This document shows positions 1-6,384 of a DNA stretch of 6,522 bases, piece by piece; position 1 is the stretch's first letter; every line of letters begins with the position of its first letter. The stretch lies in contig WQSU01000152.1 in NCBI GenBank assembly GCA_009787675.1, forward strand, positions 1 to 6,522, in the 5' to 3' direction. The translations under genes and the position numbers were made by a program. Source of the DNA: Lentimicrobiaceae bacterium. Its GTDB lineage: Bacteria > Bacteroidota > Bacteroidia > Bacteroidales > WCHB1-69. The notes beneath the pieces were generated by a model, which saw only the letters and a list, made by a program, of their open reading frames with translations, did not search any database and had not been told where the DNA came from.

Positions 1-36
1 GGAAGTGAAATAACAACAGGAGAAGACACAGCAAGG

Positions 37-1683
37 CTATTCTAATCCCAACACCTTAAGTCCTTGATTAAATCTAATATCACGAGGAATGCCTGCGTTG
101 TTTATTTTGTCTAAATCAGCTTGTAATGTTTCTGAAATGCCGCCATTTTCGCTACGATACTGCACTGCAAAATCCAAATCGCCATTGCCTTGCGTTACGA
201 TAATCAACTCAGCCCAATTGTTCATAGCTTGGAAAGCTTTGTCGAAATCAATCACATATTGCTGGTTCGCATCACGCACAAATGCGCCTGCTTTTTCAAA
301 GAAGTTGAAACACATCATATTGGCTTTTCCGTGAGAGCTGGCTGCGCCAAAACGTACCGAACGTAAAATGCCGGCAATATAGGTAACCATGGCATCTTCT
401 TTCGTAATGTTTGTAATTTCTCCCATATCAATCAGTTTCATTACCAAAAAAAGTCCAAGAATATCTGCTTTGGCTTCTTCCCAAGATGTTTTTTCAGTAG
501 CTAAGGCTTTGTCCACGCTCCCTTTTCCGTTGATGGTATTCTTAATACCTATGCCGTGCGCCACTTCATGAAATGTTACATTCCAGAAGAATGCGTCGAA
601 GTTCAAATTAGCCTGTTGTTCAGGAGTAATCATCAACTCACCGATAGGCATTAAGATTTTGTCGAATTTGGCTTTCATGCTATTGCGCAATTGCAGGCGG
701 CGCGTTCCTTTTGTGGCAGCAACGCGGTCGTCGTTGGGCAAGTTAATTGCAATTGTTTTACTTCCTGAATTACAATCACCTCCATAATAAATTGCGTTAT
801 AAACATTTAAATCGGAAGATGTTCCGGGAACGAATGTTTTGTATTTGGGTTCGCAGGGAAGTTGTTTTTGCAATGCGGGAAGCATACTGACAAATTTTGC
901 CAAGTCATTACTGCGGGCTTCATCTTTCACTAACACAAACGCTTCGTAAGAGGCTTTTGCTTCCTGCAACTTGTCGTCGTAGTTTTCAATAGGTCCAACC
1001 ACAAAATCCAACTTACTCTCTTTCATATCCATCCAAGCCATATCGCTGGTAAAATAGTCATCGGTTTGAAACGCTTTTTTGCGTTCAATCAAATAGTTTC
1101 TTAATCCATTATCTTCTGCAAGTTCAATGGCTTGATCTAAAAGTTGGCATACTATATCCAATTCTTCTTTGTATTCATCTTTATACCAAACAGTTTTCAA
1201 ACTGCCATCTTCATTGCGGCGAAGCACCGTATATAAGCTCCCTTTATTAGGATCTTTGAACGCATTAAATTCATCTAATGTAATATCTTGGGGATAATAT
1301 TGACAACCATCAGGTTTTGCACCATAGCCCGGCACAAAAGGTTGGTTTTCTTTTAATCTTTCCCACGGACCGTAGTTAATCATTGCAAAATCTGCCATAT
1401 AGATATCCGTAATGGTGTCTAAAATGGTTTTATCGCCAAAGGTTTGTTTCCAAAACAGTTGATCCATAATTTCAGCAATTTGGATAAAAATTGGGATCAT
1501 TTGTTTTTCTTTTTCAGATAGTTGCGCAATCAGTTCGGGCGCATTAAGGTCAACAAATGCAAACTCTTCTACTTTGAGTTGCAGTTCACTTTTTTCAATC
1601 ATTTCAGTTGGTTTTGATTTACATGCAGAAAAGCAAAGCGCTAATCCTAAAAATAATGAGGAAAGGGTAAAAATTTTTTTCAT
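37..1683 (-). CDS. M49-type (dipeptidyl peptidase III-like) zinc metallopeptidase, lipoprotein
   Basis: This 548-residue protein is probably a cell-envelope zinc peptidase. Residues 1-20 form a lipoprotein signal peptide (MKK, hydrophobic stretch, then FSA) before Cys21, the likely lipidated residue, which supports the chosen ATG. The catalytic core carries HEVAH at 372-376 (His372 and His376 as zinc ligands, Glu373 as general base) and EEAKAD at 402-407, matching the M49 EExxAD motif, where the second Glu (Glu403) is the third zinc ligand. His451 in the HGKANM segment may correspond to the active-site His found downstream in DPP III. Classical DPP III enzymes are about 700 residues and use a hexapeptide HExxGH. 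This protein is shorter and has the pentapeptide HExxH, as in a known bacterial M49 subgroup. The family cleaves dipeptides from peptide N-termini, but the substrate here is unknown. It stands alone, divergent from the aminotransferase. Family assignment is fairly sure; DPP III activity is inference. Confidence 0.85.
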   Translation of the reverse strand: MKKIFTLSSLFLGLALCFSACKSKPTEMIEKSELQLKVEEFAFVDLNAPELIAQLSEKEKQMIPIFIQIAEIMDQLFWKQTFGDKTILDTITDIYMADFAMINYGPWERLKENQPFVPGYGAKPDGCQYYPQDITLDEFNAFKDPNKGSLYTVLRRNEDGSLKTVWYKDEYKEELDIVCQLLDQAIELAEDNGLRNYLIERKKAFQTDDYFTSDMAWMDMKESKLDFVVGPIENYDDKLQEAKASYEAFVLVKDEARSNDLAKFVSMLPALQKQLPCEPKYKTFVPGTSSDLNVYNAIYYGGDCNSGSKTIAINLPNDDRVAATKGTRRLQLRNSMKAKFDKILMPIGELMITPEQQANLNFDAFFWNVTFHEVAHGIGIKNTINGKGSVDKALATEKTSWEEAKADILGLFLVMKLIDMGEITNITKEDAMVTYIAGILRSVRFGAASSHGKANMMCFNFFEKAGAFVRDANQQYVIDFDKAFQAMNNWAELIIVTQGNGDLDFAVQYRSENGGISETLQADLDKINNAGIPRDIRFNQGLKVLGLE

Positions 1684-1890
1684 ATACGTTTGATATTAAA
1701 ATAAATAGATTAAGATTATTTTTCTCTATAATAATCTGCGCGAAAATATAAAAAAAATTTAAACCGTATTTACCACCAATCAGGACAAACGCATTAAAAT
1801 TTTGCTTCAATTTGTAATACAAAATATAATTATATTTCAGACCTATCGGTATTTACTTCGTTGCTATCCTTACAACAGTACTTTATAAAA

Positions 1891-1898
1891 TATATTTG
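1891..1898 (+). promoter_or_regulatory. Candidate distal -7 element (TAnnTTTG)
   Basis: TATATTTG matches the Bacteroidota -7 consensus TAnnTTTG exactly. A TTG lies at 1861-1863, but the 27-base gap is longer than the usual roughly 17-23. If used, the leader to the aminotransferase ATG would be about 145 bases. In DNA this AT-rich a chance match is quite possible. Confidence 0.25.
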
Positions 1899-1995
1899 TT
1901 CAACAATTTTATCGACGCCAAAATGCAATTTTTTTTTTATGTTTTTCATTCCAACCCATTTTTTTCTTGAAGAGAATACATTATAAAAGAAATTC

Positions 1996-2003
1996 TATTT
2001 TTG
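1996..2003 (+). promoter_or_regulatory. Candidate -7 promoter element for the aminotransferase
   Basis: TATTTTTG matches the Bacteroidota -7 consensus TAnnTTTG exactly and lies 45 bases before the ATG at 2049, giving a leader of roughly 40 bases. The nearest upstream TTG (1967-1969) is 26 bases away, longer than usual, so the -33 element is weak or absent. The leader shows no clear Shine-Dalgarno, as is common in this phylum. Confidence 0.45.
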
Positions 2004-2048
2004 CCAACTTTATAGAAATAAGAACCATCTTTAAAATACCAAATTATT

Positions 2049-3293
2049 ATGTCAAAAAAATTAAACTTAGACCTATCCGAAAAAATGTATGCCAATGCAT
2101 TAAACGTGATTCCGGGTGCTGTTGCGGGGATTAGAAGACCCTACAATTTTGTGCCGGGAGAATACCCTATTTACTTTGAAAGCGCCAAAGGTGGCAGAGT
2201 TACTGACGTTGACGGCAACGAATATATCGACTATTTGTGCGCCTACGGACCCATCATCATTGGGCACCGCGAAGAAGAGATTGATAATGCTGTGATTGAA
2301 CAGATGAGAAATAAAGGTTTTTGTTTTTCTTTAACACAACCTGTGCAAAACAAACTGGCAGAGAAACTGATAGAGTTGATTCCTTCAGCCGAAATGGTGG
2401 TTTTTGTGAAAACAGGTTCAGATGCTACCAGCACCGCAATCAGGGTGGCGCGCGCGGCTACCGAAAGAACAAAAGTAGTGCGCTGCGGCTATCACGGCTG
2501 GCACGACTGGTGCGTAGAGGTGAAAGGCGGAATTCCCCAAAAACTTTACGAAGATGTGTATGAGTTTCATTATAACGATCTTGATGAACTTGAAGAGATT
2601 ATGAAAACGCATGGCGATGACATGGCTGCCATTATCGTTACACCGGTGGGACACCCCCTTGCCGAAAAAGTGCAAATGCCTAAACCCGGATTTTTAGAAG
2701 GCGTCAGGGCACTTGCCGACAAATATGGCACAGCCCTAATATTTGACGAGATTAGAAGCGGCTTCCGCTTTAATATGGGTGGCGCACAAAAAGAGTTTGG
2801 CGTTACACCCGATATTTCTGTTTTCGGGAAAGCCATGGGGAATGGTTATCCTATTGGCACTGTGGTTGGTAAAAAAGAGTTTATGAAAGTTTTGGCAGAC
2901 AAGGTGTTCCTCTCTTCCACATTTTTCCCCAACAGCCTTGAGCAGGTTGCTTGCTTAAAAACGATTGAAATTCTTCAAAGAGACAATGTGTTAGATGTGG
3001 TTCGTAAAAAAGGTGAGTTCTTTGCAAAATTAGTAGAAGATGTGGTTGCAAAATGCGGTTTTGATGTAGAGTTTTCGGGAGCGCCCTTGATGCCGTTCAT
3101 CACATTTAATAAAGATAAAGATGGGCTTTACAAGAAGTTGCGCCCTGCCTTTTATACCGAACTCATTCGCCGCAAAGTGTTCTTGCAGCCGTTCCACCAC
3201 GGTTATGTATGCTACAGGCATACGGAAGAAGATTTGAGATATTCTGCAAACATGATTGCAGAAGCGTTTGAGGCATTGAAGGGGGATTTGTAA
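2049..3293 (+). CDS. Class III PLP-dependent aminotransferase, glutamate-1-semialdehyde aminomutase-like
   Basis: This 414-residue cytosolic enzyme has the fold-type I, class III aminotransferase pattern throughout. It shows the FESAKGGRVTDVDGNEYIDY strand region (43-62), KTGSDATSTAIRVARAAT (121-138), which contacts the PLP phosphate, and GYHGWHDW (147-154), which stacks on the cofactor. DEIRSGFR (233-240) contains Asp233, which pairs with the PLP pyridine nitrogen, and SVFGKAMGNG (257-266) contains Lys261, the Schiff-base lysine. SSTFFPN (289-295) follows. Length fits the family. The closest well-known relative is glutamate-1-semialdehyde 2,1-aminomutase (HemL), but the usual HemL DEVMTGFR and its ANPLAMAAG-like segment are replaced by DEIRSGFR and PNSLEQVACLKT. 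It is therefore more likely a transaminase of unknown substrate, perhaps an amino acid or amino sugar precursor, than the tetrapyrrole enzyme. Its neighbours are on the opposite strand, so it is probably monocistronic and gives no pathway clue. The ATG follows a short AT-rich leader without a clear RBS. Confidence 0.9.
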   Translation: MSKKLNLDLSEKMYANALNVIPGAVAGIRRPYNFVPGEYPIYFESAKGGRVTDVDGNEYIDYLCAYGPIIIGHREEEIDNAVIEQMRNKGFCFSLTQPVQNKLAEKLIELIPSAEMVVFVKTGSDATSTAIRVARAATERTKVVRCGYHGWHDWCVEVKGGIPQKLYEDVYEFHYNDLDELEEIMKTHGDDMAAIIVTPVGHPLAEKVQMPKPGFLEGVRALADKYGTALIFDEIRSGFRFNMGGAQKEFGVTPDISVFGKAMGNGYPIGTVVGKKEFMKVLADKVFLSSTFFPNSLEQVACLKTIEILQRDNVLDVVRKKGEFFAKLVEDVVAKCGFDVEFSGAPLMPFITFNKDKDGLYKKLRPAFYTELIRRKVFLQPFHHGYVCYRHTEEDLRYSANMIAEAFEALKGDL

Positions 3294-3296
3294 AAA

Positions 3297-3311
3297 ATAA
3301 CTGAAAGTTAT
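3297..3311. terminator. Small AT-rich hairpin after the aminotransferase gene
   Basis: ATAACT (3297-3302) and AGTTAT (3306-3311) form a perfect 6-bp inverted repeat around a GAA loop, four bases past the stop codon. An A-run on its left reads as a T-run on the minus strand, so it looks more like a weak intrinsic terminator for minus-strand transcripts than for the adjacent plus-strand gene. The stem has only one G-C pair per side, so a chance palindrome is possible. Confidence 0.25.
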
Positions 3312-3361
3312 AATGTGATGTTGTTTTCCTGATTGGAACTTAAATCTCATTGTTTGCATTG

Positions 3362-3579
3362 AAATTACACCTTAAGGAGTTGACCCGAAAATTGGGGAGC
3401 ATTATAGTCTTTCTTCCACCTTACTCCCTGAATTAAATCTGGCTAAAAAAGTGTGGGCAAGATTAAAAAGAGCATTTACCAATAAACTGTTTAAATCTTT
3501 GGAAGAAATCAGTTTGTATATTGATTATGTTGCCAAAGAAATCAATAATTATAAGAGTATTTTATTGCATTCCTCTTAG
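3362..3579 (+). pseudogene. Decayed 3' fragment of an IS630-like transposase
   Basis: Reading from the TAG at 3577-3579 backwards gives the C-terminal tail of a DDE transposase: KVWARLKRAFTNKLFKSLEE (3448-3507), then a segment ending NNYKSILLHSS. Upstream, the frame starting at 3410 reads FLPPYS, and the tail frame resumes with PELNLAKKVW. The IS630 signature is FLPPYSPELNPxEKVW, so one base, probably a C, has been lost near 3425-3430, splitting the motif over two frames. The Pro after LN has become Leu (3439-3441), and the Glu that is the third catalytic acid of the DDE triad has become Lys (3445-3447). The first two catalytic aspartates and the whole N-terminal part are missing, and I see no start codon or terminal inverted repeat. 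It is a dead remnant. The left limit is uncertain; recognisable similarity begins near 3401. Confidence 0.75.
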
Positions 3580-4865
3580 CGCCCCATTCCCTCAAACCTC
3601 TCCGGTTCATGTTTATACCTGAAAATTACAGCAAACAGTAGTGCAACTATCAGTGCGTAAGCCGCAAAGGTAAACCAAACGTTGGCAACTGCCGGCAAAT
3701 TCCATGTTATGGCGTGGGTGGCTGGGTTGGTAAAATATTTAGCAATCACCTGTCCGGCAATGAGGTTGCCCAACACGGCGCCTATTCCGTTGGTCATCAA
3801 CATGAAAACGCCCTGTGCAGAGGACTGTATCTTTGAGTTTGTGTTTTGTTGCACAAACAGCGCGCCTGAAATATTGAAAAAATCGAAAGCCATACCATAC
3901 ACAATACAGGAAGCTACAATCAATCCGAAGCCCAGCGCGGTATTGCCTGCCAAACCAAACAGTCCGAAGCGGAGCGCCCACGCAATCATACTCATCAGCA
4001 TCACTTTTTTAATTCCAAACCGTTTCATAAAGAACGGAATAGCAAGAATAAACAAAGTTTCCGAAATTTGTGAAATGGAAAGAATGATAGTGGAAAATTC
4101 AAATACAATAGACCCTTTCGGGAAAACATGAAAATCCTGTAAAAAAGCATCGCCATAAGCGTTAGTCAATTGCAACGCTCCCCCAAGCAACAAGCTAAAT
4201 ATAAAAAAGATAGCCATCTTTTTCTGTTTAAACAGCACAAAAGCGCGTAAACCCAAGCGGTCTATCCACGACATTTTCTCGCTATGTTCCACCTTTTCTT
4301 TGGTGATATTGGGTAATGCAAAAAATGCAAAAAGCGCCAAGCACATGGCGCCCACTGCCGAAATGATAAACGACACTTTGATGCTATATCCAAAGCCCCA
4401 ATCTTTTGTGAAGCAGTTTGTTATCCACATGGCAACAATAAAGCCCACTGTTCCCCAAACTCTAATAGGTGGAAAATGGATGACCGGATCCTTTCCCACT
4501 TTCTTCAATGTTTCAAAGCCAATGGCGTTATTCAAGCCTATTGTGGGCATATAGAAACACATGGCAATCAATAAAATCCAGAAGAAATGCGTGGGCGCAT
4601 CAATCAACGGCAAAAAGCACATGGTGATTCCAAAAAACAGATGTAAAAGGGCAAAAACATAGTTGGCTTTCCATTTGTCGGCAATAATCCCGAACAATGT
4701 AGGCATAATTAAAGAAGCAAAGCCCATAGTGGAGAACACCAAACCAAACTGGGCGCCATCCCAACTTCGTTCTTTAAATCCATACGCTGCAAGGGTCATC
4801 ATCCAAGCCCCCCAAACAAAAAACTCCAGAAAATTCAGAATAATTAAACGTGATTTTAAACTCAT
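3576..4865 (-). CDS. nupG: Nucleoside:H+ symporter, NupG/XapB-type MFS permease
   Basis: This 429-residue inner-membrane transporter belongs to the nucleoside:H+ symporter branch of the major facilitator superfamily and should import nucleosides with protons. It aligns along its length with E. coli NupG (418 residues) as I recall it: an N-terminal LxILNFLEFFVWGAW helix (8-21), MPTLFGIIADKW (54-65), the loop FPPIRVWGTVGF (131-142), FKQKKMAIFFIFSLLLGGAL (212-231), SISQISETLFILAIPFFMKR (263-282) with Glu269, YGMAFDFFNISG (323-334) with Asp328, and QGVFMLMTNGIG (351-362). Glu269 and Asp328 sit in membrane helices at conserved positions and may bind substrate or protons. About twelve hydrophobic segments are visible. 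The gene starts 31 bases after the Schlafen-like gene, with a purine-rich AAAAAAAGG before the ATG, so cotranscription is possible. Its stop codon overlaps that of the transposase remnant. The exact nucleoside range is not determined. Confidence 0.9.
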   Translation of the reverse strand: MSLKSRLIILNFLEFFVWGAWMMTLAAYGFKERSWDGAQFGLVFSTMGFASLIMPTLFGIIADKWKANYVFALLHLFFGITMCFLPLIDAPTHFFWILLIAMCFYMPTIGLNNAIGFETLKKVGKDPVIHFPPIRVWGTVGFIVAMWITNCFTKDWGFGYSIKVSFIISAVGAMCLALFAFFALPNITKEKVEHSEKMSWIDRLGLRAFVLFKQKKMAIFFIFSLLLGGALQLTNAYGDAFLQDFHVFPKGSIVFEFSTIILSISQISETLFILAIPFFMKRFGIKKVMLMSMIAWALRFGLFGLAGNTALGFGLIVASCIVYGMAFDFFNISGALFVQQNTNSKIQSSAQGVFMLMTNGIGAVLGNLIAGQVIAKYFTNPATHAITWNLPAVANVWFTFAAYALIVALLFAVIFRYKHEPERFEGMGR

Positions 4866-4896
4866 ATTTTACCTTTTTTTGGTTAATTAATTGTTC

Positions 4897-6324
4897 TTAT
4901 TTATTTTGAACACACCAATATCCGCCTCTATCAGCACCTACGCGCTCAATTAAACCTTTAGCTTTTAATTTGGATATATTTTCTTTTATTTTACTCGCAG
5001 TAATACCCACTATCAGAGTTAATTCCTCTATGGTTATAGATGGCTCTTGTAACATATTTTCTATTATAAGCTGTTGGTTTTTTGTTATTTTTTCTGTCCC
5101 TTTTTCTGTCCCTTTTTCTGTCCCTTTTTCTGTCCCTTTTTCTGTCCCTTTTTCTTTATTTATTAGTTGATTTTCCTTCTTCATATTTACGAGGTCACTA
5201 CTTTCTATTTCAAATTTCAATCCAAAAGCGGTCACAGCCAAACCGCCTGAAATCATTTCATATTTAGGTTCTTCCAATCCATAATCAATAAACATACTTC
5301 TCATTCTTCTAATGCCTGTTCCATAGCGTTCAATCAACCCTGTTTCCTTTGCCATTTTCGCTATTTGTCTGTTTCGTGGAGCTGAAATATATTGATTGGC
5401 TTTCAACTGTTCAATAGTAATTGAATCGGGCAAAGCACCTGGATTAAAGAATAAAATATGATCCGGAAAAATTTTTATTATCGAATTTGAAGATGCGGTA
5501 TAGTCACGATGAATAATCATATTTAGCACTATTTCACGCAAAGCATCAAGCGGATATTGCCAACGTTGAATGTTTTCAACTTGCGTGTCTGTGATGATCA
5601 ATTCTTTGTTGATATGTTTTTTAATAAATTGCATAACTTCCTCTATTTGAGTTAGAATGTCATCTGAATTTACAACATCGTCCTTGATAACAATTTCTGA
5701 AGCAAAATGTCCCATTTGAATCGTTGTATAAAGATTTTCGTCTTTCGAAAACATTAAAAAACAGCCATTTGAAATTTTATCATTTTCCAATAGTAATTCA
5801 TTCTTTGCAAGAAATTCATGAGTATTTTCAAATTGAAAATTTTCATCTCTTCGTTTAATGATATTCATTACTTTTTCAACTTTTTCAAACGAAATATCAT
5901 TAATAGTTTTATGGGGACGTGGGTAATAATCCCAACTTGAATTAACTGTTTGTAAATGCATATTTGCCACTTCTGTTGCCGAAAGCAAGTGATTTGAATT
6001 ACCTGTCCGTTTAAAATATTTTCCTCTTGTAGCAACCGGTTTTATAGGGTATTCTTGAACAAAGAATGAAATAATCGTCTTATTCTCAACAATAAGTTCT
6101 TCTGCATCAGGAAGTAGTTGGGGATTTGTTTTATTTCTTATTTCATTGATCCAATTTTGAACGGTTTCCTTACCCACAGTGAGCCCCTGTACCTTTCCCG
6201 TATCAGATACCCCCACAAAAACCGTTCCTCCTTTTGCATTAGAGAATGCTACAAGCGTTTCTATTACATCTTCATTAAATGAAGTTTTAAACTCAACACT
6301 AATACTTTCTTTATTTGGCAACAT
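4897..6324 (-). CDS. Schlafen/AlbA_2-domain protein with HATPase and winged-helix regions
   Basis: This 475-residue protein has the architecture often annotated as an ATP-binding transcriptional regulator. Residues 6-122 form a Schlafen AlbA_2 domain: ESISVEFK (6-13), VAFSNAKGGTVFVGVSDTG (25-43) and GKYFKRTGNS (101-110). Residues about 257-365 match the RecG-like HATPase_c_4 region, with LDALREIVLNMIIHRDYT (259-276), FFNPGALPDSI (292-302) and ERYGTGIRRMRSM (332-344). Residues about 414-470 form a C-terminal winged helix (IEELTLIVGITASKIKENIS, 432-451, then GLIER). Five perfect GTEK repeats (393-412) join the last two parts. Glu6, Glu11 and Asp41 fit the acidic triad of Schlafen nucleases, so nucleic-acid cleavage is possible besides DNA binding, though neither is proven. 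It lies 41 bases after an efflux adaptor gene and 31 before a nucleoside permease gene, all on one strand, so it might regulate either. The ATG leaves only five residues before the domain, which suits the family. Confidence 0.85.
   Translation of the reverse strand: MLPNKESISVEFKTSFNEDVIETLVAFSNAKGGTVFVGVSDTGKVQGLTVGKETVQNWINEIRNKTNPQLLPDAEELIVENKTIISFFVQEYPIKPVATRGKYFKRTGNSNHLLSATEVANMHLQTVNSSWDYYPRPHKTINDISFEKVEKVMNIIKRRDENFQFENTHEFLAKNELLLENDKISNGCFLMFSKDENLYTTIQMGHFASEIVIKDDVVNSDDILTQIEEVMQFIKKHINKELIITDTQVENIQRWQYPLDALREIVLNMIIHRDYTASSNSIIKIFPDHILFFNPGALPDSITIEQLKANQYISAPRNRQIAKMAKETGLIERYGTGIRRMRSMFIDYGLEEPKYEMISGGLAVTAFGLKFEIESSDLVNMKKENQLINKEKGTEKGTEKGTEKGTEKGTEKITKNQQLIIENMLQEPSITIEELTLIVGITASKIKENISKLKAKGLIERVGADRGGYWCVQNK
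5089..5148 (-). repeat. 12-bp x 5 tandem repeat encoding (GTEK)5
   Basis: Five identical copies of TTTTTCTGTCCC (plus strand) lie head to tail, and a decayed partial copy begins at 5149. On the coding strand each unit is GGG ACA GAA AAA, Gly-Thr-Glu-Lys, residues 393-412 of the Schlafen-like protein. All five copies are identical including third codon positions, which suggests recent expansion or homogenisation. Because 12 is divisible by 3, copy-number change would lengthen or shorten the charged linker without breaking the frame. Confidence 0.95.
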
Positions 6325-6352
6325 ACTCCGTACAAAATATTAAAATTTAAAA

Positions 6353-6384
6353 TCTCATCCTCTCATCATCTCATCATCTCATCT
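6353..6384. repeat. 8-bp x 4 tandem repeat (TCTCATCN)
   Basis: Four head-to-tail octamers read TCTCATCC, TCTCATCA, TCTCATCA and TCTCATCT, differing only in the last base. The array covers the last six codons of the efflux adaptor (KDEMMR and stop) and runs into the 41-base gap before the Schlafen-like gene. A change of one unit would shift the frame, but stops occur soon in the alternative frames, so only a few terminal residues would change. Confidence 0.9.

Larger units (their letters stand above)
1684..2048. other. AT-rich divergent intergenic region
   Basis: This 365-base spacer separates two divergently transcribed genes and should hold both promoters. It is strongly AT-rich, with a run of T at about 1929-1938 and A-runs at 1749-1757. 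Two perfect TAnnTTTG matches face the aminotransferase (listed separately). For the peptidase the best minus-strand candidate is TATTTTCG at 1741-1748, one mismatch from TAnnTTTG, about 58 bases before its ATG. No convincing -33 TTG sits at the usual spacing for it. I find no strong hairpin, tRNA or conserved small ORF here. A 67-codon minus-strand frame runs across the region into the peptidase start, but it overlaps that gene and has no recognisable content. Confidence 0.6.

Noticed and set aside
1619..1822. 67-codon minus-strand open frame across the peptidase start
   Set aside because: It overlaps the signal-peptide region in another frame, is low complexity from AT-rich DNA, and has no supporting motif.
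1684..2048. Possible small RNA or riboswitch in the long spacer
   Set aside because: I see no stable stem or conserved core; AT-rich promoter DNA explains the region.
3297..3311. Possible terminal inverted repeat of the transposase remnant
   Set aside because: It is a short symmetric hairpin beside the aminotransferase stop, and no matching sequence occurs at the other end near 3579.
3030..3359. 109-codon minus-strand open frame downstream of the aminotransferase
   Set aside because: Most of it is antisense to the conserved 3' half of the aminotransferase gene, with no family resemblance.
3682..4131. 149-codon plus-strand open frame
   Set aside because: It lies wholly antisense to the well-supported nucleoside permease and shows no recognisable domain.
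5089..5148. Possible CRISPR array
   Set aside because: The units are only 12 bp, contiguous and without spacers, and they are in frame inside a coding sequence.
4970..5267. Plus-strand open frames with Phe-Ser-Val-Pro or Phe-Leu-Ser-Leu repeats that resemble membrane segments
   Set aside because: They are antisense readings of the 12-bp repeat inside the Schlafen-like gene, and the apparent hydrophobic repeat follows from the T-rich unit.
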